DNA from: CBDCYH01 sp965224105
GTDB taxonomy: Bacteria > Bacteroidota > Rhodothermia > Rhodothermales > JABDKH01
Direction of reading: 5' to 3'
DNA length: 64,000 nt
Assembly (NCBI GenBank): GCA_965224105.1
Contig: CBDCYH010000002.1
Coordinates: forward strand, 248,001 to 312,000
Of the stretch, positions 16,567 through 25,939 are shown piece after piece; positions within the stretch are counted from its first letter, which is position 1; each line of letters begins with the position of its first letter. Position numbers and translations under genes: made by a program. The notes under the pieces were generated by a model that worked only from the letters and a program-made list of their open reading frames with translations, was not told the origin of the DNA and did no database searches.

Positions 16567-17973
16567 CTAAATCCCAAGCTGGCGCATAGCATCTCGCACC
16601 GTCTCCTCTGCAAGCTCTGCCGTTGGTGCCTCGGAATAAATCCGCAAGACCGGCTCCGTTCCACTCGGCCGAACAAGCAACCAGCTGGATTGGCCAAGAT
16701 GCTTGAAACCATCCAGTGTCTGGAAATCGACAATTGACTCTCCGGCAATTTCCCCGAGCTGCCCACCACTCGAACCTAGCCTCTCCAGAACTGCGGCTTT
16801 AGTATCCTCATCCGTATGGGCGTCGACCCGGAAGGTGTAGTGCCCTCCAAACTCATCATACAGTTCTTGCACCAGCTCGGAAAGCGACTTGTTGCGCTTT
16901 ACCACCATTTCGGTTACAAGGAGGCCAATATATATCCCGTCTCTTTCGGGGATGTGACCTTTCACCGCCATTCCCCCACTCTCTTCGCCGCCAACGATTA
17001 CATCACTCTCTACAATTTTGGATGCGATGTATTTGAAACCGATAGGCGTTGTCTCGACCGTCAAGCCGTAAGCTTCTCCAATTCTGTCAAGCATATGCGT
17101 TGACGAAAAGGTTTTCACGATGTCGCCAGAAAGTCCCTTCTCCTGATGCAAGTATTTGACAAGAAGGCACAGTAGCAGATGGGATGTCACAAAATTTCCT
17201 TTCTCATCATACATCCCCACACGATCTGCGTCGCCATCGTTTGCAATCCCAACCGCGCAGTTGTTTGCCACGGCTGCCTCGGCCAAAGCAGAGAGGTTTT
17301 TCTCAATCGGTTCGGGAGCCTGGCCTTTAAAACCTGGATTCCAATCGCAGTTCAGCTCTACGACGTTGTCGCTGCCAAGCAACCGGGGAAGCAGTCCCTG
17401 TCCCGCACCGTACATGGCGTCATGACATACTTTGACGCCCGATTTCTTGATGGCGTCAATATCCAGTCGTTGCCGCAACACATCGAGGTAGGCGGATGTG
17501 ATATCTACAATTTCGATCATCCCCTTTTCGACCAGAGCGGAAAAGGATTGTAGCTCCGGGACAGAGTCATCACGCGCGAGTTCGGCCTCCACTGCATCAA
17601 TCATCTCCGGTGTAGCCGGGCCGCCGAAGTTGGCTTTAATCTTGAACCCGTTGTATTGGGGCGGATTGTGGCTTGCGGTGATCACGATGCCCGCGGCTGC
17701 AGAATAGTGAAGCGCACCCCAGCTAATCGCAGGGGTTGTTGTGAAGCCGTCACCAAATATTACCTTGATACCCTGGGAAGCAAAAACGGTAGCCGAGTGT
17801 TCGGAGAAGGCCCGACCCTGGAACCTCGCGTCGTGCCCCAAAACGATCTTTTCGTCACTGCCGTAGGTGTTGATAATCCATCGCGCAGTGGCTGCTGAAA
17901 CGCGGGCCACGTTGTTGTAAGTATACGTATCTCCTATTACCGCTCTCCAGCCGTCCGTTCCAAATTTGATCAT
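16567..17973 (-). CDS. Phosphoglucomutase/phosphomannomutase family protein
   Basis: A 468-residue alpha-D-phosphohexomutase. All four signature loops are present: the phosphoserine loop 'GIVITASHNPPQYNGFKIK', the Mg2+ loop 'GIANDGDADRVGM', the sugar-binding loop 'GGEESGGMAVKGHIPERDG' and the phosphate-binding loop 'LVRPSGTEPVLRIYSEA'. The enzyme interconverts hexose 1- and 6-phosphates, feeding glycogen, nucleotide-sugar or cell-envelope synthesis. Length is normal. It lies downstream of recN in the same orientation with a 55-nt gap and meets the plus-strand PLP gene end to end. Confidence 0.95.
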   Translation of the reverse strand: MIKFGTDGWRAVIGDTYTYNNVARVSAATARWIINTYGSDEKIVLGHDARFQGRAFSEHSATVFASQGIKVIFGDGFTTTPAISWGALHYSAAAGIVITASHNPPQYNGFKIKANFGGPATPEMIDAVEAELARDDSVPELQSFSALVEKGMIEIVDITSAYLDVLRQRLDIDAIKKSGVKVCHDAMYGAGQGLLPRLLGSDNVVELNCDWNPGFKGQAPEPIEKNLSALAEAAVANNCAVGIANDGDADRVGMYDEKGNFVTSHLLLCLLVKYLHQEKGLSGDIVKTFSSTHMLDRIGEAYGLTVETTPIGFKYIASKIVESDVIVGGEESGGMAVKGHIPERDGIYIGLLVTEMVVKRNKSLSELVQELYDEFGGHYTFRVDAHTDEDTKAAVLERLGSSGGQLGEIAGESIVDFQTLDGFKHLGQSSWLLVRPSGTEPVLRIYSEAPTAELAEETVRDAMRQLGI

Positions 17974-18028
17974 CGTTGTTGGTCTTCGTTTTAGTATTGT
18001 CCAGTAATCGGCGCCGCTCGCAACAAGT

Positions 18029-19726
18029 TCAGTTTGTCGAGACAGCTAACAGTGATTTCGCGTGTTCAAGTGCAGTCTCTGATACCGTTCCCTCACCTAA
18101 TAACATCGCAACTTCAGCCGCTCGTTCGCTATAGGTGAGCTTTCGAATCGACGTTTGCGCTAACCCGTCAACAGGTTTCTTCTCGACCACAAAGTGATGG
18201 TCTGCGTGCGCCGCGATTTGAGGAAGATGGGTGATGGCAATCACCTGGTGCCTCTTGCCAATCGCATGCAAGCGCGCACCTACCTTGTTCGCCACGCTGC
18301 CGGAGATGCCAGTGTCTATCTCATCGAACACAAGAACCGGCACAGCCATCGAAGAAGCAAGCAGACTCTTCAACGCAAGCATGATCCTGCTTATTTCGCC
18401 ACCCGAAGCAACGTCCCTGAGGGGCTTTACCTCCATGCCCTTATTCGCACTGATGTAAAACTCAGCAATGTCCTTACCGTCCGGACCAAAAGAAATCTCG
18501 TCCTGGTCCGGCCGCAATTGCAGGCCCGCAGCAAGCGCAGAAAAACGGACTTCAAACCTGGATCCTTCCATCCCGAGATCAGCGAGCAGTGCCGCTACGT
18601 CTTTTTCAAATATTGCGGCAACTGTACGTCGTTCGTTGCTCAGCTTATTGGCCCACCTTACAACGACGGGTGCGTGCCGCTCATATTCTGAGACCAATTG
18701 CTCCAGCCGATTTTCAAGTTCCTTGCTCTCGCCTACGGCTTCCGCGAGTTCTCTTTGCAGTTCCAATACCGCCTGCAGTGAGCCTCCATACTTTTTCTTA
18801 AGATGTTCAATCGACGACAGCCGCTCGCTTGCCTCCTCTAGAGCTTCGGGGGAGACCTCTACTGATTGGGAGTAGGACCTTAGCTCAGCACAAACCTCTT
18901 CTATCGTCACAAGGGCGGACTGGAGTTCGCTGATGTGCCGGACTAGTGACGAATCTGCCCGTGCAAGTGATTCAAGCTTCCGGATTACTGTGTGAATCGA
19001 CGCCACTACCGAGTCGTCATTTTCCAGTAGGGTGTCGACGATATCTGAACTCTCTCCTTTTAGTTGCTCCGCATTTTGCAAGCCAGCTACGCGCTCGAAA
19101 AGCTTCTCGTCCTCCTCTGGGGCAGGGTCGACTGCCGATATCTCGTTACGTCGGAACTCATTCAACTCTTTCCGATCCTGGTCGGCCGAGAGTCGCTGCC
19201 GTATATCAATAATTTCTCTGGATCGGTCTTGGAGAGTACGATACTCATCCTGGTAACTCTCGACTGAACCCCTCAGATTACCCACCGCATCGAGCTCCTT
19301 CAAGTGCCGGGAAACCTGCAATAGGGATTGATGCTCGTGTTGTCCGTGGAGATCTACCAGGTGGCTGGCTATTCGCTTTAGCACCAGCAAGGTGGCAGGC
19401 GAATCGTTGACAAAAGCCCTACTTTGCGACGGTGTTATCTCTCTTCGTAGGATTAGGGTTGGCGAATAGTCGAGCTGATGATGCTCGAACTCTCGGATAA
19501 GTCCCGGATCGTCACCAACAGAAAGGGTGGCTTCAACAATTGCTTTCGCAGCCCCGCGCCGGATCTTGTCGGAAGACGTCCGCGCTCCCAACACAAGCTT
19601 CAGCGCGCTCACAATGACTGACTTGCCGGCTCCCGTCTCACCCGTGATGATGTTCAGCCCACCGTCGAACGAAATCGAGAGTTCGTCGATGGTCACAAAA
19701 TTCTTTACGTGGAGCGTCCGTAACAT
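18029..19726 (-). CDS. recN: DNA repair protein RecN
   Basis: About 565 residues from the ATG at 19726 (MLRTLHVKNFVTIDELSI). An in-frame GTG at 19753 would add nine residues, but the ATG gives the family's normal N-terminus. The Walker A motif is in 'GGLNIITGETGAGKSVIVSAL', the ABC signature region is 'DVASGGEISRIMLALKSLL' and Walker B is 'VLVFDEIDTGISGSVANKVG'. The middle is a coiled coil. RecN is an SMC-like ATPase acting early in double-strand-break repair. It lies between secA and the phosphohexomutase in the same direction. No LexA-like box could be seen upstream. Confidence 0.95.
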   Translation of the reverse strand: MLRTLHVKNFVTIDELSISFDGGLNIITGETGAGKSVIVSALKLVLGARTSSDKIRRGAAKAIVEATLSVGDDPGLIREFEHHQLDYSPTLILRREITPSQSRAFVNDSPATLLVLKRIASHLVDLHGQHEHQSLLQVSRHLKELDAVGNLRGSVESYQDEYRTLQDRSREIIDIRQRLSADQDRKELNEFRRNEISAVDPAPEEDEKLFERVAGLQNAEQLKGESSDIVDTLLENDDSVVASIHTVIRKLESLARADSSLVRHISELQSALVTIEEVCAELRSYSQSVEVSPEALEEASERLSSIEHLKKKYGGSLQAVLELQRELAEAVGESKELENRLEQLVSEYERHAPVVVRWANKLSNERRTVAAIFEKDVAALLADLGMEGSRFEVRFSALAAGLQLRPDQDEISFGPDGKDIAEFYISANKGMEVKPLRDVASGGEISRIMLALKSLLASSMAVPVLVFDEIDTGISGSVANKVGARLHAIGKRHQVIAITHLPQIAAHADHHFVVEKKPVDGLAQTSIRKLTYSERAAEVAMLLGEGTVSETALEHAKSLLAVSTN

Positions 19727-19800
19727 ACCTTCGGTCTTACCCTGGTGTAACACGGAGGATACGTCTGGGTACCCGATCTATCAAAAGAAATTCGGGCTGA

Positions 19801-22800
19801 TTACTGCCGGCCGTGACACTGCTTGTATTTTTTACCGCTCCCGCACGGACATGGATCATTGCGGCCAACTTTTTCGCCGACGGTTACAGGCTCCCGCCGC
19901 GCCGTCGGGTCCCGATCTTTGCCTTCATTTGAACCACCGCCCGTTTCCACCCCATAGGACGACTTGACGGGTTCGTGCGTCGCCTTGGCTCTGCTAGCGT
20001 CCATCCTGGTCTTACGCTGCCGCGGAGCGTTTGCCTGCTGATTAGACTCAACCAATGGTCCTGCCCGGAATACGAAGGACACAAAGTCGGTTGAAATGGA
20101 GTCCATCATTTCTTTGAACATCTTGAAGGCTTCCATCTTGTATTCGATGAGCGGATCCCTCTGCCCAAACGCCCTCAGGCCAATTCCTTCCTTGAGCTCA
20201 TCCAGGTTGCGGAGGTGCTCTGTCCAATGCGAATCAATTGATGATAAAAGAGCCGCGCGCTCCAATGCATTGGTTACCTCGTGGCCATGCGTTGCGACCG
20301 CCTCTGACACCTGGGCAACGGAGCGGATTGCTCTTCTGCCATCGGAGAAGTCAACGTAAACCCTTTCAGGCTTGCTCTCCTGGGTTGACTCGACGATACG
20401 CTTCATGCTCTGATAAAACGGCCCGGCCAACGCCGACCGTTTCTTACTGTAGAAGGCAACCGCTGCTTCGTAAACCTTCTGCTGCACCCCGTCTTCTCCC
20501 AGCGCAATGAAGTCCTCACGGTCAATTTCAAAATCGACCGCAATGGTCCTGAGCAGTTCCTCCCTCATCTCATCTAGATTGCCTTCACCGTAATGAGCCA
20601 GAACGATGCCGTCGACAACCTCTTTCAGCATGTCCAGTAGATCGCCGCGCATTCTTGCGCCGGACAGCGCGTGTCTCCTGCGGTCGTAAATAACCTCCCG
20701 CTGCGCATTCAACACATCATCATATTCGAGTTGCCGTTTCCTAATACTGAAGTTGTTCTGCTCAACCTTTTTCTGGGCACGCTCAATACTTTTGTTGACC
20801 CAAGGATGCGTGATTACTGCGCCTTCCTCAAGGTTCATTTTGTCCATCACCTTGGCCACACGGTCCGATCCGAAAAGCCGCATCAGGTTGTCGTCCAGGG
20901 ATACGTAAAACTGGCTTTCCCCTGCATCACCCTGCCTGCCCGATCGTCCGCGAAGCTGTAGGTCAATGCGTCTCGATTCGTGCCGCTCTGTACCAATAAT
21001 TGCAAGCCCACCAACGCTCCTCACCTCGTCGTTGATCTTGATATCCGTACCGCGTCCGGCCATGTTGGTCGCTATCGTGACTGCTCCCGGCTTACCCGCT
21101 TCAGAAACAATTAGCGCTTCCTGCGTTGCACGCTCGGCCTTTGCATTCAGGACGTTGTGTTTTATTCCCGCCCTCTTGAGCAGACGGGACATGGTCTCGG
21201 ATATCTCTACCGAGGTGGTCCCGACCAATACCGGCTGCCGATTGTTGTGGTACTCCTCAATCTTTTCTATTACAGCAGCATACTTCTCGCGCCGCGTCTT
21301 AAATACCAGGTCGTCGAGATCCTTTCGAATTACGGGCTTGTTTGTTGGCACAACCACAACCTCAAGTCCGTAAATTTTGTGAAACTCCTCGGACTCCGTC
21401 TCGGCCGTACCGGTCATCCCAGCCAGCTTGCTGTACATGCGGAAGTAGTTCTGCAGGGTAATCGTAGCATAGGTCTGCGTGGCGCCCTGCACCTTGACGT
21501 TTTCTTTCGCCTCGATAGCCTGGTGCAAACCGTCGGAGTAGCGTCGTCCCGACAAGACACGACCTGTATGCGTGTCCACAATCATTACCCGCCCATCCTG
21601 CACGATGTATTCGATATCCTTTTCGTACAGCGTGTACGCCTTCAACAATTGTTCAATGGCGTGGAGACGGTCAGCCCGGTCGGAATACGTCGTATAGAGC
21701 TCCCGTTTCTTGTTTTCGAGATTGTTCTTTGCAGCGCGAGTATCATTCAGACGCTTGTTCTCCCGCTTTTCCTCCGAGAGGGTGGTGTCACTCTTAAGGC
21801 GTTCCTCAATCTCTCGGAGTTCCTCCTCGTTTTCCTTTTCAAAACGAGCAATCTCTTCCCCCAAGTCGGGTAGAACAAACAGATCGGTTGGCTGGGACGC
21901 AGCCTTTGCAACAAATTGCCTCCCCTTCTCGGTCATCTCGATCGAGTGCTGTTTTTCATCCAGCGCGTAGTACAGCTCGTCATCCACGAACGGCATGTTT
22001 TTACCGTTGTCCTGCAGATAGAAAAATTCTGTCTTCTGCATTAGGGCGGCGACACCCTGCTCGTTGAGGAGCTTGCGAAGCTTTTTGTTTTTCTGGAAGC
22101 CTCTGCTTGCGCGCAGCAGCGCCAGTCCAGCGTCCGTTTCGTATTCCAGTGTCTTCTTCTTGTCGCCACTGGCCTCTGCTTCATCGCGCAGTTTTAGCAG
22201 TCTCTCGGCATCCGCAACAAACTGGGTAACTAGTTTCTTTTGAGCCGCAACAACTCGATCAATGGGACCCCGGTGCTCCATGAATGCACTGTCATCCGCC
22301 TGTGGAACCGGACCGGAAATAATCAAAGGCGTTCGCGCTTCGTCAATCAAGACGGAGTCAACCTCATCAATGATGGCGTAATGATGATGGCGCTGTACAA
22401 GTTGATTTACATCCGCAACGAATGAATTGTCTCGCAGATAGTCAAAGCCAAACTCGTTGTTAGTTCCGTAGGTGATGTCAGCTCCGTAGGCCGCGCGCCT
22501 TCCCTCGGAGTGCGGCTGATGTCTGTCGATCACGTCCACAGTCAAACCAAGAAACTCGTAGAGCGGTCCCATCCACTCACTGTCCCGCTGCGCCAGATAG
22601 GGGTTAACGGTGATGATGTGCACACCACGCTGGACCAAAGCATTAAGGTACACCGGACCTGAAGCGACGAGGGTTTTTCCCTCACCCGTTTTCATCTCCG
22701 CGATCATTCCTTTGTGCAACGCAACACCACCCAGAAGCTGCACATCGTATGGCACCATGTTCCATTCGATAACCTGCCCTCCAGCCTCCCACGATTTCCC

Positions 22801-23220
22801 AACCAGTCTCTTACACGCCTCCTTAACTACAGCGAAAGCCTCGGGAAGAATTTCGTTCAGCGTCTCTTCAACAACTTCCAGCCACAATTTGTCGAGATTG
22901 TCCAGATCCTCATAAATTGCGTGTCGCTCCTCCAGGGTTAGGGCGTCCTCCACCTCAGCCGGAAGACCGTCCCCGCCTACGTCGTCATCGCTTACCGATT
23001 CAGCTTTTAGCCTGGTATTCAGCTCCTTGATTTCAGCTTCAATTTCTGAGACCGCCTCTCTTATTCGCTCCCTAAATTCAGGGGTCTTGGCCTGGAGCTG
23101 TTCGTCCGAAAGTGAGGCAATTGCCGATTCGAAGGACTTTATTTCCTCCACCACCGGCCACAATTTTTTGAGAGACCGTTCCTGACTCTCTCCGAACAGT
23201 TTCTTAATCAGTTGAAGCAT
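19801..23220 (-). CDS. secA: Protein translocase ATPase SecA
   Basis: A 1139-residue SecA, longer than the roughly 900 residues of enterobacterial SecA, as in many Bacteroidota because of insertions in the motor region (charged coiled-coil stretch around 450-500). 'AEMKTGEGKTLVASGPVYL' is Walker A, 'AIIDEVDSVLIDEARTPLII' is the DEAD-type Walker B, and 'TNMAGRGTDIKI' and 'RGRSGRQGDAGESQFYVSL' are the helicase motifs. The C-terminus ends with a SEC-C zinc motif, 'RNDPCPCGSGKKYKQCHG', which binds SecB or ribosomes in other bacteria. It drives export of unfolded proteins through SecYEG; a partial secY lies at the right edge of the window. Confidence 0.98.
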   Translation of the reverse strand: MLQLIKKLFGESQERSLKKLWPVVEEIKSFESAIASLSDEQLQAKTPEFRERIREAVSEIEAEIKELNTRLKAESVSDDDVGGDGLPAEVEDALTLEERHAIYEDLDNLDKLWLEVVEETLNEILPEAFAVVKEACKRLVGKSWEAGGQVIEWNMVPYDVQLLGGVALHKGMIAEMKTGEGKTLVASGPVYLNALVQRGVHIITVNPYLAQRDSEWMGPLYEFLGLTVDVIDRHQPHSEGRRAAYGADITYGTNNEFGFDYLRDNSFVADVNQLVQRHHHYAIIDEVDSVLIDEARTPLIISGPVPQADDSAFMEHRGPIDRVVAAQKKLVTQFVADAERLLKLRDEAEASGDKKKTLEYETDAGLALLRASRGFQKNKKLRKLLNEQGVAALMQKTEFFYLQDNGKNMPFVDDELYYALDEKQHSIEMTEKGRQFVAKAASQPTDLFVLPDLGEEIARFEKENEEELREIEERLKSDTTLSEEKRENKRLNDTRAAKNNLENKKRELYTTYSDRADRLHAIEQLLKAYTLYEKDIEYIVQDGRVMIVDTHTGRVLSGRRYSDGLHQAIEAKENVKVQGATQTYATITLQNYFRMYSKLAGMTGTAETESEEFHKIYGLEVVVVPTNKPVIRKDLDDLVFKTRREKYAAVIEKIEEYHNNRQPVLVGTTSVEISETMSRLLKRAGIKHNVLNAKAERATQEALIVSEAGKPGAVTIATNMAGRGTDIKINDEVRSVGGLAIIGTERHESRRIDLQLRGRSGRQGDAGESQFYVSLDDNLMRLFGSDRVAKVMDKMNLEEGAVITHPWVNKSIERAQKKVEQNNFSIRKRQLEYDDVLNAQREVIYDRRRHALSGARMRGDLLDMLKEVVDGIVLAHYGEGNLDEMREELLRTIAVDFEIDREDFIALGEDGVQQKVYEAAVAFYSKKRSALAGPFYQSMKRIVESTQESKPERVYVDFSDGRRAIRSVAQVSEAVATHGHEVTNALERAALLSSIDSHWTEHLRNLDELKEGIGLRAFGQRDPLIEYKMEAFKMFKEMMDSISTDFVSFVFRAGPLVESNQQANAPRQRKTRMDASRAKATHEPVKSSYGVETGGGSNEGKDRDPTARREPVTVGEKVGRNDPCPCGSGKKYKQCHGRQ

Positions 23221-23609
23221 TCTCTAGCTGAATTCGTGCGTATGTCGCCGTGATACCAAAAACCAATCCATATACGATCGTGGCAGACATGATCACTTGT
23301 TTCTTCTCGACCGTGCGCGTTTGGGCGCTCTCCGGCAGGAGCACAATCTATTCATCTCTGCGAGCCGACGGCACGTGCCAAAAAGACACCATAACAGTCA
23401 CCTACGTCAGACACACTGGCACGCTGGCACGGAACGCCCGTTCCCTAAACCAATCCAATTATAATTGAAAACGGGCTTCCGCAGACAGGCCGCCAATTTC
23501 TGCCTCGATTGTCAATGCCGGATTCTCGACACTCATTTTCGGCCGATCATTAACGAAACTATTCAACATAGATGGCTTTAACCCATCTGCCCAAACCAAA
23601 AAGATCCGC
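23221..23609. promoter_or_regulatory. Divergent intergenic region between secA and the PorQ-like gene, rich in short repeats
   Basis: This 389-nt gap holds no convincing gene (a 72-codon plus-strand frame at 23250-23468 has no family resemblance). It contains the palindrome GGCACGTGCC (23370-23379), two adjacent copies of CTGGCACG (23416-23431), the inverted repeat GGAACG-CC-CGTTCC (23431-23444) and the palindrome CAATTATAATTG (23456-23467), whose TATAAT could be a -10 box for the plus-strand gene. These sit where the control signals for both divergent genes should be. Which protein binds is not deducible. Confidence 0.4.
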
Positions 23610-24593
23610 GTGTTAAAGATCTGGTTTCAAAAACGTTCAACTTGCCTGATAGTAGCCGCTGCGTTAACCACGGTGGTCGCGACCGCGCAGCCATCGAACC
23701 TCACCGGCTTCCCTTTCCTACGCATCGAACCCTCCGCTCGAGCTTCTGCCCTCGGTGGATCATTCGTTGCTGTACCGGGTCTCGACGCATCCGGCTTCTT
23801 CTACAACCCTGCGCTATTGGAAGAGTCAATGGCCGGAGCACTGTCGTTGTCGTACCTCAACCACCTGTCCGACATCAACGCCGGCTTCGCGAGCTTTGCC
23901 CGCGAACTACCACGAATAGGAATGGTAGGATTGGGGCTGAGATTTATTGATTACGGTTCACTGCAGGGCGCCACAGCGACGGGCGAGAAAACCGGAGCGT
24001 TTGGTGCTGGCGACGTTGCCTTGACCGTCGGTTCTTCCCGTGCTTATTCAGAGAATATCAGATATGGTGCGAACGTCCACCTGATCTATTCAAGTGTCTC
24101 CAGTTTCTCAGCATCTGCAGTCGGCGCAGATCTTGGTGTCACGTACTCGATCCCCGCGAGCGGTTTCACAGCCGGAGCCTCCATTAACAATCTCGGTTTT
24201 GCGCTAAGCTCGCTCGGCGATGAGCGAGATCAGCTCCCGCTAGACGTTCGGTTAGGTGTTTCAAAAAAACTTACTCACCTTCCCCTTCTAATATCCGCCA
24301 TGGCATACAATCTAAATGAGATTGGGGGGGATATTGGCGACAAGTCACGGTTAGACGATACCCTGGAGCACTTTGCGTTCGGAGGAGAATTCCTCCTGGG
24401 GACAAGCTTGCGTGCGCGAATCGGATACAACCACAGGCGTCACAACGAACTCAAAACCAAAAGCAGACTTGATCTTGCCGGATTTGGATTCGGCATCGGA
24501 GTTTCACTGGCAAGATTCACATTCGACTATGGTCGCAACTCATGGTCCGCGAACGGGGCCCTGAATCAGCTATCCGTCTCCACTCGGTTGTAA
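23610..24593 (+). CDS. PorV/PorQ-family outer-membrane protein
   Basis: A 327-residue protein from a GTG at 23610, with a signal peptide ending near 'VATAQPS'. 'FLRIEPSARASALGGSFVAV', 'GFFYNPALLEESMAGALSLSYLNHLSDINAGFASFA' and alternating beta-strand patterns to the C-terminus match the PorQ/PorV family of type IX secretion-associated beta barrels. PorQ-like proteins are outer-membrane barrels in Bacteroidota; PorV shuttles cargo to the attachment complex. Which paralogue this is cannot be settled by eye, and no other por gene lies nearby. A lipoprotein gene follows after 3 nt, so the pair is probably one operon. Confidence 0.8.
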   Translation: MLKIWFQKRSTCLIVAAALTTVVATAQPSNLTGFPFLRIEPSARASALGGSFVAVPGLDASGFFYNPALLEESMAGALSLSYLNHLSDINAGFASFARELPRIGMVGLGLRFIDYGSLQGATATGEKTGAFGAGDVALTVGSSRAYSENIRYGANVHLIYSSVSSFSASAVGADLGVTYSIPASGFTAGASINNLGFALSSLGDERDQLPLDVRLGVSKKLTHLPLLISAMAYNLNEIGGDIGDKSRLDDTLEHFAFGGEFLLGTSLRARIGYNHRRHNELKTKSRLDLAGFGFGIGVSLARFTFDYGRNSWSANGALNQLSVSTRL

Positions 24594-24596
24594 CCC

Positions 24597-25022
24597 ATGC
24601 GGCGTCCAAGGTCTTTTACTCTGATGATCTCCGTATTGAGTATTCTGCTTCTTGCATCATGCAGAAGTGGAGGACCCGATGCAACAACCAACGTCGAGCT
24701 GTCGATTCGGGTAGGAGAGTATGCGGGAATTGAAGATTCCAACCGACGGATCCAATTTCTGAAAGTTTTGAGCGACTCCCGCTGCCCGCTAAAGGTCCAG
24801 TGTGTAACTCAGGGCGTGGTGAATTTAGCGCTTAGGTTGGAATCACCTGAATCAGCTGCTCCATTTGAGATGGTTGGATATGTTTCGCCGGACGGAGACG
24901 GTGATGTCTCGGTTGTCATCGACGGATTCGAGATCACGTTGCTGGAGCTAAGCCCCTATCCAATCGAACCTGTTTCGACAAGCGAAATCAGAGTTGCCCG
25001 ACTCCGGGTCGTTCGCCGATAA
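24597..25022 (+). CDS. Small lipoprotein of unknown function
   Basis: A 141-residue protein with a lipoprotein signal: basic start (MRRPRS), hydrophobic core and lipobox 'LLASC' at residues 18-22. The mature part is beta-rich with two cysteines ('SRCPLKVQCV') that could form a disulfide, then 'ALRLESPESAAPFEMVGYV' and 'VVIDGFEITLLELSPYP'. I do not recognise a named family; the pattern 'SRCP..VQC' followed by a Pro-Tyr-Pro end is seen in small uncharacterised periplasmic lipoproteins. It starts 3 nt after the PorQ-like gene, pointing to an envelope role. It ends 8 nt from the convergent recombinase gene. Confidence 0.75.
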   Translation: MRRPRSFTLMISVLSILLLASCRSGGPDATTNVELSIRVGEYAGIEDSNRRIQFLKVLSDSRCPLKVQCVTQGVVNLALRLESPESAAPFEMVGYVSPDGDGDVSVVIDGFEITLLELSPYPIEPVSTSEIRVARLRVVRR

Positions 25023-25030
25023 TTGCCACA

Positions 25031-25939
25031 TCAGCCGAAAAGCAATCCCTGCTTCTTGATGTAGATCATCGTTGTATCTAGTGTACCATGACGCATTCGC
25101 TTGCGAACATCTTCGGTGCTCATCCCGTCGTTAAGCCATAGTAACGCAGCGGTGTGCGTCAATGAGTGGGGTGTTACGCCCGGGCGCTTGATCTCTGCCG
25201 CGCTCAGAAGTTTGTTGATGCGTGTTCGTATGGACCGAGTGTTCAGTCTTTTGCCAGAAGACCGGTGTCCATGCGAGACAAACAGCGGCATCTCGGGACG
25301 GATCGCACCGCGAGTATCGAGGTACTTCCGTATTTCAACCATCACGCGCTGATCGATGGGAACCGCCTGATCTTTCTCTGAATGTCCCTTTCCCTGCACG
25401 CGCAGGAACCACCCCATCAATGTTTGCTCAAGATCAGCAATATCTGCTCGAACAATTTCTATTTCCGAAAGGCCTGCAAACAGCATTACATGGACGATCG
25501 CAGCATCCCTTATTTCAATTTGCGATTTGGGATCTATGGAATCGATAAGCTTTTCGACTTCGTCCATTTTCAGAATGCTTCGCGAGTGCGTTCCAGGCCT
25601 TCGGTTGCCCTTGACATGGATGGCGGGATTTTCCTCAAGGATCCCAATGTCCGTTAGATATTGGCACAGCCTCCTAACGGCGGTCAAATAGGTGGACACA
25701 CTCACCTCGTGGAGGCCCCTCTGATCGGTTAGATACCGCTTATATTTCTCGATATGGTCTGTGTCGAAAGCGAAGCTTTTTTGCATCGCAAACCATCGAT
25801 CAAATTCATTCAACGAGCGGCGATACGTCCCAACCGTTGCAGGACTTTTATCCTTCAGATAATCCCGGATAAAATCCTCTTTGCGACGGAGTAGCTCAGC
25901 CAGGCTGAACGTGACTGGATTTTTTTGAGTGGCAGCCAT
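25031..25939 (-). CDS. Tyrosine recombinase/integrase lacking two catalytic arginines
   Basis: 302 residues from the ATG at 25939 (MAATQKNPVTFSLAELL); the frame is open 23 codons further upstream but the extension is unlike the family. It has a SAM-like N-terminal core-binding domain (about 12-105) and a catalytic domain (about 120-302). The nucleophile is visible as Tyr293 ('TTMIYIKK'), with Lys184 ('VQGKGHSEKD'), His258 ('TPHSL') and His284 ('RMRHG'). The two arginines are missing: 'FAGLSEIEI' has Ser158 where GLR is expected and 'HSLTHT' has Thr261 where HSLRHT is expected. It could be inactive, a DNA-binding factor, or a divergent subfamily. No inverted repeats or att-like duplications were seen beside it. 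Confidence 0.85.
   Translation of the reverse strand: MAATQKNPVTFSLAELLRRKEDFIRDYLKDKSPATVGTYRRSLNEFDRWFAMQKSFAFDTDHIEKYKRYLTDQRGLHEVSVSTYLTAVRRLCQYLTDIGILEENPAIHVKGNRRPGTHSRSILKMDEVEKLIDSIDPKSQIEIRDAAIVHVMLFAGLSEIEIVRADIADLEQTLMGWFLRVQGKGHSEKDQAVPIDQRVMVEIRKYLDTRGAIRPEMPLFVSHGHRSSGKRLNTRSIRTRINKLLSAAEIKRPGVTPHSLTHTAALLWLNDGMSTEDVRKRMRHGTLDTTMIYIKKQGLLFG

Noticed and set aside
21157..21873. 238-codon plus-strand frame inside secA
   Set aside because: It is fully antisense to the well-supported secA frame, shows no family resemblance and has the composition expected of a shadow.
23370..23440. Possible sigma-54 promoters (TGGCAC elements)
   Set aside because: The TGGCAC sequences are present, but no TTGC follows at the required spacing on either strand.
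23250..23468. 72-codon plus-strand frame in the secA/PorQ gap
   Set aside because: No homology pattern and it overlaps several symmetric elements that look regulatory.
25031..25939. An integrative element around the tyrosine recombinase
   Set aside because: No flanking direct repeats, tRNA target, excisionase or cargo genes are present; the nearest tRNA is more than 7 kb away and flanking genes are ordinary.
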